Source: JABCYV01 sp963696025 (GTDB lineage Bacteria; Acidobacteriota; Terriglobia; Terriglobales; Acidobacteriaceae). Taken from it: DNA of 64,000 nt. The stretch lies in contig CAVOII010000015.1 of NCBI GenBank assembly GCA_963696025.1, forward strand, positions 1 to 64,000, read 5' to 3'. Numbering within the stretch: the first letter of the stretch is position 1; each line of letters opens with the position of its first letter. The notes below the pieces were generated by a model, which saw only the letters and a list, made by a program, of their open reading frames with translations, was not told the DNA's origin and searched no databases. Below, piece by piece: positions 17,990 through 27,608 of this stretch. Position numbers and translations under genes: made by a program.

Positions 17990-18439
17990 GTGTCGGGGTT
18001 TGTTGAATACAAAACCGCTGGTGACGTCATGGCAGTCCTCGTTCATTGCTCAAGTGTGTGCTACGCGGTCATACATGCGTCCAGCAAAAAAGATAGGCCT
18101 GAACGATTGGTTATTGCCTATCACGATGAGAATTGCTTGCGCGAACTCATAGCCGCTCCAAGCATCGTCGGGCTCGGCTTCAGGTCGCGCGAAGAAGCGA
18201 TCGCGAACCTCGAAGGCCACATGTCAAACGCCGCTCCTTCGAAACAAAAGCCTCGAATCACAGCAATGTTTCACGCGACTCACGAGAACGGTGACTTGCC
18301 GAGCGGGCTCTGCCTCGTGAAGCATCGCAGAACCCCGCAAAGCATTCTGCAATCCGCTCTTGCGGCAGTCATTGCCCTGTTCTACTCGAAGAACATCGTG
18401 TCCGTAATGATTCGCATGGCGCTAGGAGCTTCTTTTTAG
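17990..18439 (+). CDS. Hypothetical protein
   Basis: 149 residues from a GTG start, or 136 from the ATG at 18029. I recognise no domain. The sequence is mixed alpha/beta in character (VIHASSKKDRPERLVIAYHD, IVGLGFRSREEAIANLEGHM) with a hydrophobic patch near the end (LQSALAAVIALFYSKNIVSV). A cluster of small unknown genes follows on the same strand. Confidence 0.4.
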   Translation: MSGFVEYKTAGDVMAVLVHCSSVCYAVIHASSKKDRPERLVIAYHDENCLRELIAAPSIVGLGFRSREEAIANLEGHMSNAAPSKQKPRITAMFHATHENGDLPSGLCLVKHRRTPQSILQSALAAVIALFYSKNIVSVMIRMALGASF

Positions 18440-18518
18440 TTGTGGCGATCACCGATGCTTGGTTCACATCAGGAAGATTAGCGGCAAGCGCGAGGTCAGA
18501 GCGCTTTCAAGGGATTGA

Positions 18519-18743
18519 ATGACAAACCGGAACAAGAAATCACGAATCGCTGTCGCAGCTGGCCTTCCTGGTATGGTCTGCACACGGAAGCAAGCGAGCC
18601 ATTTGCTGCAAGGTCTTTGGAAGGACTACCAGTTGCTTGCAGCGGAGGAGCGGAAGCAAGTGGAGCGTTTTATATTGGGTTTCTATCCGAACGACACCCG
18701 CCGTACAACCCCCAACATGCTGAAATCGGAAGTGGAACATTGA
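18519..18743 (+). CDS. Small hypothetical protein
   Basis: 74 residues (begins MTNRNKKSRIAVAAGLPG), mostly charged and helical (LWKDYQLLAAEERKQVERFI). Its stop TGA overlaps a TTG that opens the next frame (TTGA), the pattern of translationally coupled genes. No family was recognised. The two could also be one gene split by a frameshift. Confidence 0.4.
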   Translation: MTNRNKKSRIAVAAGLPGMVCTRKQASHLLQGLWKDYQLLAAEERKQVERFILGFYPNDTRRTTPNMLKSEVEH

Positions 18744-18943
18744 TCGAGCAGTTTCAGAAGAGTCTCATGGAAGATGAAAAGATTGATAAAGAAGAAGTCT
18801 GGTCGGCTATTCGCTACCTGGACCCTGACGAACGGGAGAAGGACAAAGAAGCCAGTACAGTCACCATAATCGCAGTATTGGCTCTTCTGCTTATCGTTGG
18901 CAGTGTTTGGGTTTTACTTTGGTTTCGAGTAAGACAACCGTGA
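18740..18943 (+). CDS. Small single-pass membrane protein, hypothetical
   Basis: About 67 residues from the overlapping TTG, or 58 from the ATG at 18767. A charged N-terminus (EDEKIDKEEVWSAIRYLDPD) precedes one clear transmembrane helix (IIAVLALLLIVGSVWVLLWF) and a short basic tail. It would sit in the inner membrane with a cytoplasmic acidic head. Function unknown; probably coupled to the preceding small gene. Confidence 0.45.
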   Translation: MIEQFQKSLMEDEKIDKEEVWSAIRYLDPDEREKDKEASTVTIIAVLALLLIVGSVWVLLWFRVRQP

Positions 18944-19014
18944 TTGAGGTTCACGAGGGATGGCGCGGAGATTAGTCGGGACCAAAGGCGACTGGATAAA
19001 GGGGTTGGAGAGCT

Positions 19015-20155
19015 TCAGTCTTTCTTGATGATAAATACTGTCTTGTCATCAATCTGGTCTTCTTCTCCAGTTTGGAGCAGATAGTCGTCTTTACTCACAG
19101 CGAATTCAAGCAAAGCATTGCAGATGTCTTTCGCTGACAACAGGCAGTGTTCGCGCATTACTGCTTCAAGTTTGCCGCGGTCTTGGGCATCGCTGCCATC
19201 GTATACCCCATCGGTGTAGAGGAAAAGAATGTCGCCGGGAGTCATCAGTGTGATCTCGGCGACATCAGAGGTGCTTGCCCGATGTCGGAATTGCAATGAA
19301 AAGTACCGAGTACGGTCTGGATGATCTTCAGGAATTTGCAGGCCTAACGCCAGGAATTGCGCCATCCGGCTCTTGTCGACATCCATGAACTTGCGGTACT
19401 CAGCCGAAAACACCTGAGGCGGCGGATGTCCGAAATTCACAAAACGAAAATGACCGTTAGGGCGCATTTCGCCATAGAGCATCGTCGCGATCTCACGACC
19501 GCTTTCGTCTTCACTTCTGCTAAGCGCATTGCGTGCGGTCACCGATTGCGCCAATCGCAGATTCAGTTTCTCGAATAGCTCGGGGGTGGTTTTTCCGCGC
19601 CGGTCAAGTTCGGCGAGCATCAATGCATGAAATGTGTCGTGAACCGTTGATGCAATCTTGGCTGAGATGATGCCGTGCCCCTGGGCATCCACGAGTAGCA
19701 CACCCGCGGTCGTGTAAAGCTCTTCCAAGTCCTCTGTCACTCGCACCTGTTCCGAACTCCGCGCCATCCTGTATTCGGTTTCCATTTCGGATCTGAATCC
19801 CGGTCTGGACTTTAGCCATTCGACATGATCGTCAACCGAATTTACGCGGCGGCTCACCCGCTCGTAACGGTTCAAGAAACTCCTTCGACAGTTTTACCGC
19901 CCGCTGGATGCGAGCATTGATGTCATAGCGCTGCTGAAAATTTATGTACTCGAAAAGGTCTCCGCCGACGGTTCCCGCAGGAATGGAATTCCCATACATC
20001 TCGATGCCGGGCAGATGCGGAATAGCCCCTTCAACAGGCATTAGCCGTTTGCGCAGATATTCATCGATTGTGAGCTGATTGTAGCCCGCAGCCGTCGAGG
20101 ACTCGTGTTGCAGAGTTCCCTCAACTCCAGTTTTCTTTCTTGGTAGGGTCAACAT
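19015..20155 (-). pseudogene. SpoIIE/RsbU-type PP2C serine phosphatase, split by one frameshift
   Basis: The N-terminal frame ends with IPHLPGIEMYGNSIPAGTVG, GDLFEYINFQQRYDINARI and LSKEFL. A one-base insertion near 19866 shifts the rest into a second frame: RYERVSRRVNSV, then AGVLLVDAQGHGIISAKIAS, FRFVNFGHPPPQVF and ILFLYTDGVYDGSD. The metal-site motifs of PP2C phosphatases (GGDLF, DAQGHG, TDGVYD) are all present. Joined, the protein has about 378 residues. Such phosphatases usually act on anti-anti-sigma factors. No STAS or anti-sigma gene is adjacent. A single indel means the gene may be intact in reality. Confidence 0.75.
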
Positions 20156-20205
20156 ACAAGAATATACCTCAGGGCTTCACAATGTGGATCTTCATCGAAC
20201 ACTGC

Positions 20206-20771
20206 TCAGGCGCGGCTGCTTTGGCTTGCATCGAATCTAAAATCAGTTCGATCAATAGGCGGCTGGATAGCCTGCCAGTTTTGCGACATCACGTGGTCAG
20301 CTCTTTGTGGTGCCGCGCCGAAATTGATTGCGAACCTTTTGCACCAGATCGAAACCGTCCGGTACTTCGACAAATCCAAATCAGCGCCCAGGGCGTAATT
20401 CTGGTCACCGATGTTGCCCTTGAGTGTTCCCAAATCGATGAAGGCAGCACGCTTCACAGTCTCGGTGTCTCTTGCATCTGCAGCCGCGACGAGGTAGACA
20501 TGAACGTCGGGACCGTTTGATGTTCTGAAGTTCGTGAAGCGAAGAATGCGACTCCCGTCCGCAAGGCGGTAGATGGTTGCGGTGCCTGTAGTCGGGTGCA
20601 TTACCCCGGAGAAGGTCCCTGACTCAATTATTTCTGAGGACGAAGGCCTGCTGCTGCGGGGAACGCTTCATTGATGCTCCGATTGACGACTAACCGCTCT
20701 GGCCGGAATGCGTACCATGCGATAAACAGAGCGATTGCTAGCACGGCAAGCGCGAGTTTCCACTTATACAT
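20206..20771 (-). pseudogene. Membrane-anchored DM13 electron-transfer domain protein, frameshifted
   Basis: The ATG at 20771 follows a good GAAGGAG site and opens MYKWKLALAVLAIALFIAWY, a signal anchor. The frame is lost near 20640. The next frame continues SEIIESGTFSGVMHPTTGTA, TIYRLADGSRILRFTNF and TSNGPDVHVYLVAAADARD, then YALGADLDLSKYRTVSIWCK with the conserved Cys. These are features of the DM13 domain, thought to act in extracytoplasmic redox or adhesion. One indel separates anchor and domain, so it may be a sequencing fault. Confidence 0.7.
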
Positions 20772-20928
20772 TTCGATGTCTCCTTCGAAATAAGAATTTT
20801 GTTCGCGCCAGCCGATTTTCGCGGTTCACCGGAGCAATCCGCCGTTCGAGCGGGTGATCACTCATGCCGTGGCGGAGTCCTTCTGAATAACCGGTGTAAT
20901 GAGTTGCTCGATCACGATTGGGTTCCTC

Positions 20929-21471
20929 TTAACAACGAGCCGGACTTGCATCCTGCCAAACTTTGGTGCTTGAGTCGGATGCGGCCGTTTTGAACAGCGA
21001 AACCCTTATCACGTCCTGCCGCAGTAAATAGACAGACACAGCGAAAAAGACGATATCCTTCATCAGGAAAGCGACCTTCTCGGTCATGGCCGGGAATCCG
21101 CCGGCGGAAACGGCCCAACCGTCCGGAATAAACGGAATGATCGTCGTGGTCGCGATGAATGCGAAACATGAGCCAAGAGCTCCGAGAATCCCCAATTTTT
21201 TGTTCCAATATCCCGCGAACAAAAGCGCCCCAAACAGCCACTCTACAACTCCTAGGAAATAGGTTGCCCCCCGAACGCCAAAGACCGCGTACATCCAAAA
21301 GATGAGAGGGCCGTGACCGATGTAGGGGAGCAGAGCCTGCGCCTCATAGTCGAACCATTTCTGATAACCAAAAAAGAGAAAAATGATGACCATCGATCCA
21401 CGAAGCAAGTGGTAATCGAGATCGTTCTTGAGAATACCGAACTTAACCAAAGCTCTTACGATGAAGGTCAC
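20929..21471 (-). CDS. DUF417 (YkgB/RclC-like) inner-membrane protein, copy 1
   Basis: 180 residues from a GTG preceded by AAAGGAG. This start matches the beginning of the paralogue at 41.5-42.0 kb; upstream in-frame codons look extraneous. Four hydrophobic segments and the family-typical stretches FGILKNDLDYHLLRGSMVII, LFFGYQKWFDYEAQ and GPLIFWMYAVFGVRGATYFL are present. RclC is linked to reactive-chlorine resistance in E. coli. The role here is unknown. It is divergent from the sulfite-oxidase-like operon. Confidence 0.82.
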   Translation of the reverse strand: MTFIVRALVKFGILKNDLDYHLLRGSMVIIFLFFGYQKWFDYEAQALLPYIGHGPLIFWMYAVFGVRGATYFLGVVEWLFGALLFAGYWNKKLGILGALGSCFAFIATTTIIPFIPDGWAVSAGGFPAMTEKVAFLMKDIVFFAVSVYLLRQDVIRVSLFKTAASDSSTKVWQDASPARC

Positions 21472-21859
21472 ATGCACTCCTTTGCTTAGCGAATTACGCA
21501 CATCCTCAGTTCTCAGTTTTGACGGCTTGTTTGCTTCGATCACATCGGCGATTGATGAGCAACTGGTGTTCCAACCCTTGAAGCCTCGGGAGGCGTTCAG
21601 CCCTGCGTCGTTGTGCCAGTGGATTCAATATCCTGAGAACGGCCGTTCAGGAATTACAATGACGCTCTCAGTGAGCTCCGGCTGTGCCCGTTGCGATACA
21701 GACGCCGTGACTCTATTTCGACTGCATTTGTCTCGAGAGCATGCCTGAAGTGGGCAGTCCTTCCATTCTGTGACGACATTGATTGGAAGCTCGATTGCTA
21801 TCTTTTCGATGGTTCGGAATGCAGCGTCAAACTACGTCAGTCGCTGAGTAGGAGACTCT

Positions 21860-22459
21860 ATGGCTATCATCTCGCGAGGTTTTGCCGGTCGACGCAGCGC
21901 AGCAGATGCAAAACTCCCACCCGGTCAATACCTTACTACTGATTTCCCCGTCTTGTCGGCAGGCCCCACTCCGCACATACTCCCCGATCGCTGGGAATTT
22001 ACCATCCACGACGGCAGTAACGTTTTGAAGCGATGGGATTGGAAGTCGTTCCGCGAGTTGCCCACCGAGACCATCACGGTTGATATACATTGCGTAACGC
22101 GATGGTCGAAACTTGGCACATCGTGGGAAGGGGTTTCGCTTGACGTCCTGCTTGCAGATGTAAAAACAGATTTGTCCTATGCGATGTTCCGTTCGTATGG
22201 CGACTATACGACTAACCTTCCTTTGAAAGATGTCGTTAACAAACAGGCCTGGGTCGCATTCAAATTTGATGGTGCAGATCTCGCTCCCGAGCACGGCGGC
22301 CCCGCGCGACTTCTCGTTCCTCATCTTTATTTCTGGAAGAGCGCAAAATGGGTGAGGGGCTTGACGCTGATGCCGCACGACAAACCGGGCTTCTGGGAAA
22401 ACCTCGGTTATCACATCTATGGGGACCCATGGCTGGAACAGCGGTACTCCGACCAGTGA
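21860..22459 (+). CDS. Sulfite-oxidase-like molybdopterin-dependent oxidoreductase
   Basis: 199 residues with a GTAGGAG site before the ATG. It matches the short sulfite-oxidase-like family. The cofactor-binding region includes VDIHCVTRWSKLGTSWEGVS, whose Cys should ligate molybdenum, and FGFWENLG-type ends (KPGFWENLGYHIYGDPWLEQ). Metal and pterin contacts lie between (YTTNLPLKDV). There is no signal peptide. The reductase gene overlaps it by 31 bases, so electron transfer between the two products is likely. Confidence 0.87.
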   Translation: MAIISRGFAGRRSAADAKLPPGQYLTTDFPVLSAGPTPHILPDRWEFTIHDGSNVLKRWDWKSFRELPTETITVDIHCVTRWSKLGTSWEGVSLDVLLADVKTDLSYAMFRSYGDYTTNLPLKDVVNKQAWVAFKFDGADLAPEHGGPARLLVPHLYFWKSAKWVRGLTLMPHDKPGFWENLGYHIYGDPWLEQRYSDQ

Positions 22460-23190
22460 CGTGGCGTAGCGCCAAGGTTGTCGGGCTGGGCGATGAAACG
22501 GCAACCGCGCGGACGATCGCACTTGCAGTGCGCGATTGGCCGGGTCACATCGCCGGTCAGCACGTTGATGTGCGTTTGACAGCTCCAGACGGATACTCGA
22601 CGGTCCGGTCCTACTCGATTGCGTCGGCTCCGAACTCGGATGGCCGCATCGAAATCACCGTCGAGCGACTGCCGAACGGCGAAGTCTCACCCTACCTGAC
22701 GAAGGAACTCATGGTCGGCGATGATCTGGAATTGCGAGGCCCGATTGGCGGCTGGTTCGTGTGGCGTCGAGACCAGACGGAGCCCATCCAGCTCGTGGCC
22801 GGTGGCTCGGGCATTGTTCCCCTCATGGCCATGATTCGCTCGCGTGCTTCGGCCGGCAGCTCCGCTCCATTTCGATTGTTGTATTCCGTAAGGGAGCCGG
22901 GAGCAGTTTTTTACCGGGATGAACTACAGGCGTTATCAGATCAGGATCGTTCTGTGATTGTCACCTACGCGTACACGCGAGTTGCTCCGAAAGATTCGCC
23001 GCGCCCGCCCGGCCGCATCGACGCAACTCTAATCGCGACCGGTACATGGCCCTCGAACCTTGGCCCAACCAGCTATGTTTGCGGCCCCACATCCTTCGTT
23101 GAAAATGCGACCGACCTGCTGATTGCTGCCGGCCACGGTCGCGAAAACATCAGGACAGAGCGCTTCGGTGCCACAGGAGAACGAAAATGA
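22429..23190 (+). CDS. Ferredoxin-NADP reductase-type FAD/NAD oxidoreductase
   Basis: 253 residues. FAD-binding beta-barrel with RSYSIASAPNS (the RxYS motif) near residue 58, then an NAD(P)-binding half with VAGGSGIVPLMAMI near 115 and a C-terminal YVCGPTSFVE near 215. There is no iron-sulfur domain. The overlap with the molybdoenzyme upstream and the 4-base overlap with the DUF6510 gene downstream indicate one operon. It probably couples NAD(P)H to the molybdopterin protein. Confidence 0.88.
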   Translation: MAGTAVLRPVTWRSAKVVGLGDETATARTIALAVRDWPGHIAGQHVDVRLTAPDGYSTVRSYSIASAPNSDGRIEITVERLPNGEVSPYLTKELMVGDDLELRGPIGGWFVWRRDQTEPIQLVAGGSGIVPLMAMIRSRASAGSSAPFRLLYSVREPGAVFYRDELQALSDQDRSVIVTYAYTRVAPKDSPRPPGRIDATLIATGTWPSNLGPTSYVCGPTSFVENATDLLIAAGHGRENIRTERFGATGERK

Positions 23191-23477
23191 GTGCACCTAT
23201 GAACTACCTTGACGGAAATGCAGCCGCGGGTGAATTGAGCAGGATATTCGCAATGGACATTACGAGCGCGGAAGGCCAGTGCGCAAATTGCGGTGCAAAG
23301 GAGCGCTTTGCCGAAACGCATTTATATGTGCAGTGTCCCGGCCTCGTCGCGCGGTGTGCGCTGTGCGGGCATGTACTGCTCCGATTCGTTAATACTAAGC
23401 AGCACGTATACCTCGATCTCCGCGGTATGACGTACCTGGCTCTCGCCACAACACAGCTACAGGAGGCGGGCAACTAG
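23187..23477 (+). CDS. DUF6510 zinc-ribbon-like protein
   Basis: 96 residues with four cysteines in two pairs (CANCGAKERF and CALCGHVLLRF), typical of a small zinc ribbon. It matches the DUF6510 family, which commonly follows this reductase and sulfite-oxidase-like pair. It overlaps the reductase stop by 4 bases. The biochemical role is unknown, possibly assembly or regulation of the molybdoenzyme pair. Confidence 0.82.
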   Translation: MSAPMNYLDGNAAAGELSRIFAMDITSAEGQCANCGAKERFAETHLYVQCPGLVARCALCGHVLLRFVNTKQHVYLDLRGMTYLALATTQLQEAGN

Positions 23478-23523
23478 GCCCATTGGCCATTTGTCTGCGT
23501 CAGAAAAAGGGGCCTATTTCTCG

Positions 23524-23985
23524 ATGAAGCTGCTTGCTCTGACAGTCGCTTTCCTGATGCTCGCCCTGATCGCTTTCGGGGGCTCGCTTTCGAGAGAGCG
23601 GATCGGCCAGATGTCTCCGGAAGCGAATGATTACCGTAACGCCGAGCCTTTTCGCGGTTCAGAGGTTGGAAATACGCTGGCACGGGCCTGTGGAGACTGC
23701 CATTCGAACCATACGAATTTGCCCTGGTATGGTCATGTCGCTCCGATCTCGTGGTTGATTAAGAGCCATGTCCGCGAAGGCCGGGAGGAACTGAACTTCT
23801 CCGAGTGGACGAGCTATTCGGCACGCCAGCGGCGCGACGAACTGGAATCGATTTGCGGAGTTATTGCGAACGGAAGAATGCCTCCGGCGTCATACACCGC
23901 TCTACATCCCGAAGCGAGCTTGGGGGCACAGGATAAGAAAGCCGTATGCATCTGGGCAGCTAATGAGTGGGAACACGAGAGGTAG
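23524..23985 (+). CDS. Periplasmic haem-binding domain protein
   Basis: 153 residues. N-terminal signal anchor (LLALTVAFLMLALIAFGG), then a single c-type haem motif CGDCHSNHTNLPWYGHVAP near residue 59, diagnostic of the Haem_bd family. The following segments SWLIKSHVREGREELNFSEW and GRMPPASYTALHPEA also fit. It should be a periplasmic electron carrier or haem sensor. It lies 46 bases after the DUF6510 gene and may be the last gene of that operon. It converges on ureG. Confidence 0.85.
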   Translation: MKLLALTVAFLMLALIAFGGSLSRERIGQMSPEANDYRNAEPFRGSEVGNTLARACGDCHSNHTNLPWYGHVAPISWLIKSHVREGREELNFSEWTSYSARQRRDELESICGVIANGRMPPASYTALHPEASLGAQDKKAVCIWAANEWEHER

Positions 23986-24036
23986 CCATTCGCCGAACGA
24001 AATCTATCCCATGCTGAAGGTTCCCACCGTCTCACA

Positions 24037-24681
24037 CTAGGCTGCTTTCTTGGCCAATCCACCTTTCTCAATGATGAAGTTTGCAATCGGCTCAACCCCT
24101 TCGCCGCTCTTCAAATTCGAAAAAACGAAGGGACTCTTCCCGCGCATTCTGAGCGTGTCCGCTTCCATTACCCCAAGATTCGCCCCTACCAGAGGAGCCA
24201 GGTCGATCTTGTTGATAACGAGAAGATCGGAGCGCGTAATGCCAGGACCGCCCTTACGAGGGATCTTCTCACCTTCCGCAACGTCGATCACGTAGATCGT
24301 TAGGTCCGCCAGTTCTGGGCTGAAAGTTGCCGCCAGATTATCCCCGCCGGATTCGACAAAGCACAATTCTGCATGGGGGAATTTCTTATTCATCTCTTCG
24401 ATGGCAGCGAGGTTCATCGAAGCATCTTCACGAATTGCAGTGTGAGGACAGCCCCCGGTTTCCACTCCCATAATGCGCTCCGCCGGCAGTGCCTGCACAC
24501 GGGTAAGGATGAGCTGATCCTCCTTTGTGTAGATGTCATTCGTAATCACGTAAATGTCGTATGTGTCGCGGAGGCGCTTGCAGAGCGCTTCAACGAGCGC
24601 CGTTTTGCCTGATCCGACCGGGCCCCCGATACCGACACGCAGGGGATGGTTCTGGGAATCTGAACTGGAAATATTAGTCAT
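24037..24681 (-). CDS. ureG: Urease accessory GTPase UreG
   Basis: 214 residues, standard length. P-loop GIGGPVGSGKTALVEALC at the N-terminus, the nickel-site region with VETGGCPHTAIREDASMN (the conserved Cys-Pro-His), and the SIMIBI GTPase motif LLVINKIDLA. UreG uses GTP hydrolysis to deliver nickel to apo-urease with UreD, UreF and UreE. The start overlaps the ureF stop by 4 bases (ATGA). It is the last gene of the operon. Confidence 0.95.
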   Translation of the reverse strand: MTNISSSDSQNHPLRVGIGGPVGSGKTALVEALCKRLRDTYDIYVITNDIYTKEDQLILTRVQALPAERIMGVETGGCPHTAIREDASMNLAAIEEMNKKFPHAELCFVESGGDNLAATFSPELADLTIYVIDVAEGEKIPRKGGPGITRSDLLVINKIDLAPLVGANLGVMEADTLRMRGKSPFVFSNLKSGEGVEPIANFIIEKGGLAKKAA

Positions 24682-25388
24682 GACCGAAACAACCTCGTGT
24701 ATTGGGTTTCATGAGATGCGGAAGCAAGATCGACCATGAACACGGCCGAACCCAGATCGTGAATTGTTGCCTGTTCAGCTTGGGCAGCCACGGCCAGCAC
24801 TGCTGGCTCAAGTTCGGCAATACCAAGCTGCCCATTAGTTTGACCCAGGGGAATCAAGCGAACGCCGGCTGTTACCAAGTTGGCGAGGTAGCTTTGCAGA
24901 AAGGCGGGCAGGGCCAAGGTGGCCGGAATGTCTTGTCTGGCTGCGCGAACTCCGAAAACGACCGACAACACCGGTGCAATTCCGAGTTCCGAGAGTAACC
25001 CTGAAAGACTCTCCATAAGGGAATCGGGCCACACGCGGCGCAATGTAGCGAGGCAGGCCGTCGCCTGCTGCCATGTTTCAAGTGCAAATTCCGATGTCCC
25101 CCGAAAGGCGGCTGCGAGTTCCGCGACTTTTATTAGCTTTTCGCAATCATCCTCTGTCGCCGAGCGCCAGGCCTCAATGAAGAAAATCGCCTCATTCCGT
25201 CCTGATCCATAGCAGAGATCTGCTTCCAACCAATCGACAAGGCTTTCACGGTCGTGAATGTGTCCTGCTTCGACAGCCCATTCGATGCCGTGAGAATAGC
25301 TGTACGAGCCGGTGGGAAATGCAGGCGAAAGCCAGCTTTGCTGCCTCAGGAGCGCTAGCGGCGCAAGCTCACGATGTTCATCACTCAT
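24678..25388 (-). CDS. ureF: Urease accessory protein UreF
   Basis: 236 residues from the ATG of MSDEHREL, which overlaps the ureE stop by 8 bases. An ATG 12 bases upstream is also possible. The all-helical UreF signature SPAFPTGSYSYSHGIEWAVE is near the N-terminus, and LIPLGQTNGQLGIAEL near residue 175. UreF bridges UreG to the UreD-urease complex and gates nickel insertion. Confidence 0.93.
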   Translation of the reverse strand: MSDEHRELAPLALLRQQSWLSPAFPTGSYSYSHGIEWAVEAGHIHDRESLVDWLEADLCYGSGRNEAIFFIEAWRSATEDDCEKLIKVAELAAAFRGTSEFALETWQQATACLATLRRVWPDSLMESLSGLLSELGIAPVLSVVFGVRAARQDIPATLALPAFLQSYLANLVTAGVRLIPLGQTNGQLGIAELEPAVLAVAAQAEQATIHDLGSAVFMVDLASASHETQYTRLFRS

Positions 25389-25896
25389 GATGATGCCCAT
25401 CCTCCCGATGGGCGCGATGGTGGCCGTGGCCAGTGTAAGCGCCGCCTTCGGGCTGGAAAGGGGCCTCCACCTTTACGAGATCCGCTCCAAAACCAACGAG
25501 CATATCCTCGATCACGTGGTCGGGCCGAATAAGAAGAACATGGTCTCGAATTTCGGTCGGCAAATGCCGATTACCCAGGTGCCAGGCAAGGCGCATCAGC
25601 TGGATAGGATCTTTGTGTCTGACTTCGACAATATCCTCCGCAGCCGCCTGAACCTTGAGCCATCTGCCGTCTTCAAGTTGCAGACCATCTCCATCAGCCA
25701 TGGCAACCGCTTGGGGAAGGTCGAGCAGGACATCTTCGCCGTGATCCCCAATCAGGCGAATGCGGCGTCGATGGCGCGCGTCAAAATCGAGAGTGAGCGA
25801 TCCTGCCGCGTTTTCCGTTGGCCAATCCCCGGCGAGTCGATGAACGGAAGCGCGATGAGTGGGATCACCGTGAATGGAAGCGTTATGCATAGTCAT
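25381..25896 (-). CDS. ureE: Urease accessory nickel chaperone UreE
   Basis: 171 residues with an N-terminal peptide-binding domain and a C-terminal metal-binding domain (AWHLGNRHLPTEI with the conserved His). It ends in a histidine-rich tail (GHGHHRAHREDGHHHE) that should bind nickel. UreE brings nickel to UreG. The N-terminus is about 20 residues longer than in short UreE proteins. The start lies 2 bases from the ureC stop. Confidence 0.93.
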   Translation of the reverse strand: MTMHNASIHGDPTHRASVHRLAGDWPTENAAGSLTLDFDARHRRRIRLIGDHGEDVLLDLPQAVAMADGDGLQLEDGRWLKVQAAAEDIVEVRHKDPIQLMRLAWHLGNRHLPTEIRDHVLLIRPDHVIEDMLVGFGADLVKVEAPFQPEGGAYTGHGHHRAHREDGHHHE

Positions 25897-25898
25897 AC

Positions 25899-27602
25899 TC
25901 AGTACATGAAGTAACGTTGAGCCAGGGCCAGCACTTTGGCCGGCTCGCAGGTGAGAAGCCGGCCGTCAGCCCGCACTTCGTAGGTTTCGGGGTTTACTTC
26001 CATGCGAGGCGTGGCATTATTCAAGAGCATCGAACGCTTGCCGATCTTGCGCGTGTTGGAGACAGGAAGGAGTTTTTTTGCGAGGGCAAGCGTTTCCCCT
26101 TTTTGGAGCAGCGCCCGGCTCACAAACGTCACTGAGCTCTCCGTCAAAGAGCGACCGAAGGCACCAAACATTGGCCGGTAGTATTCGGGTTGCGGAGTAG
26201 GAATGGAGGCGTTGGGGTCTCCCATGATCGCCGCCGCGATCGTGCCGCTTTTCAGCACCATGTCGGGCTTCACCCCGAAAAAGGCTGGATCCCAAATACA
26301 AATATCGGCAAGCTTTCCAATTTCAATAGAACCAACATATGTAGAAATACCTTGAGCTATCGCAGGATTGATCGTGTATTTCGATACGTATCGCCTTGCT
26401 CTGAAATTGTCATTCTCACCCTTCTCCTCGCCTAGGCGCCCAAATTGTTTCTTCATTTTGTCTGCGGTCTGCCACGTGCGAATGATGACTTCGCCAACGC
26501 GGCCCATGGCCTGACTGTCTGAAGACATGATCGAGAGTGCCCCAAGATCATGCAAAATGTCTTCCGCCGCGATCGTTTCCTTACGAATCCGGCTCTCCGC
26601 GAAGGCGACATCTTCAGGAACTCGCCGATCGAGGTGATGGGTGACCATCACCATATCGAGAGCCTCATCAAGCGTATTCGCAGCGTATGGTCGCGTTGGA
26701 GTCGTAGAAGCTGGAATTACGTTTGCTTCGCCGCAAACCTTGATGATGTCCGGGGCATGTCCGCCACCCGCTCCTTCAGAATGAAATGTATGAATGGTCC
26801 TGCCCTTGAAAGCGGCGATTGTATTTTCGACGAAGCCGCTTTCGTTGAGTGTGTCGGTATGAATAAGAACTTGCACGTCCATGTCATCTGCGACAGACAG
26901 GCAACAATCGATGGCGGAGGGCGTTGTACCCCAGTCCTCATGAAGCTTCAAGCCGCATGCCCCCGCCGCGATCTGTTCAACGAGACCTGCTGCAGAGCTC
27001 GCATTACCCTTACCGAAGAAACCGAGATTCATAGGGAAGGCATCGGCGGCCTGGAGCATCCGCTGAATGTGCCAGGGACCTGGAGTACATGTGGTTGCGT
27101 TCGTCCCTACCGCAGGTCCTGTCCCGCCACCCATCATCGTGGTCAGGCCTGAGTAAAGAGCTTCTTCGATCTGTTGTGGGCAGATGTAATGAATGTGTGT
27201 GTCGATGCCTCCGGCCGTCACAATCTTGCCCTCGCCGGCGATCACTTCAGTTCCGGGGCCGATCACTATCGTGATGTTCGGTTGGATGTCCGGGTTCCCA
27301 GCTTTCCCGATCGCTGCAATCCGGCCGTCTTTGATGGCGATATCTGCCTTCACGATTCCCCAATGATCGAGAATCAGCGCGTTAGTGATCACCGTATCAA
27401 CCGCGCCCTCGCTGCGAGAGCGCTGCGATTGACCCATCCCGTCGCGGATGACTTTCCCGCCTCCGAACTTCACCTCCTCGCCGTAGGTCGTGTAATCCTT
27501 CTCCACTTCGATGACGATGTCTGTATCCGCGAGGCGCACTTTGTCGCCTACGGTCGGGCCAAACATTTGCGCATAAGCAGCGCGGTTCATTTTGTTAGGC
27601 AT
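25899..27602 (-). CDS. ureC: Urease subunit alpha (catalytic)
   Basis: 567 residues, standard length. Nickel ligands are visible in GIDTHIHYICPQQ near residue 135, the carbamylated lysine in GACGLKLHEDWG near 215, LIHTDTLNESGF near 245, and the flap with TIHTFHSEGAGGGHAPDI near 270. It hydrolyses urea to ammonia and carbamate in the cytoplasm. No residue of the active site appears changed. It is followed 2 bases later by ureE. Confidence 0.97.
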   Translation of the reverse strand: MPNKMNRAAYAQMFGPTVGDKVRLADTDIVIEVEKDYTTYGEEVKFGGGKVIRDGMGQSQRSRSEGAVDTVITNALILDHWGIVKADIAIKDGRIAAIGKAGNPDIQPNITIVIGPGTEVIAGEGKIVTAGGIDTHIHYICPQQIEEALYSGLTTMMGGGTGPAVGTNATTCTPGPWHIQRMLQAADAFPMNLGFFGKGNASSAAGLVEQIAAGACGLKLHEDWGTTPSAIDCCLSVADDMDVQVLIHTDTLNESGFVENTIAAFKGRTIHTFHSEGAGGGHAPDIIKVCGEANVIPASTTPTRPYAANTLDEALDMVMVTHHLDRRVPEDVAFAESRIRKETIAAEDILHDLGALSIMSSDSQAMGRVGEVIIRTWQTADKMKKQFGRLGEEKGENDNFRARRYVSKYTINPAIAQGISTYVGSIEIGKLADICIWDPAFFGVKPDMVLKSGTIAAAIMGDPNASIPTPQPEYYRPMFGAFGRSLTESSVTFVSRALLQKGETLALAKKLLPVSNTRKIGKRSMLLNNATPRMEVNPETYEVRADGRLLTCEPAKVLALAQRYFMY

Positions 27603-27608
27603 TTTCGA

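Noticed and set aside
25312..25914. 200-residue plus-strand frame over ureE/ureF
   Set aside because: The minus-strand urease genes are certain and this frame is their shadow.
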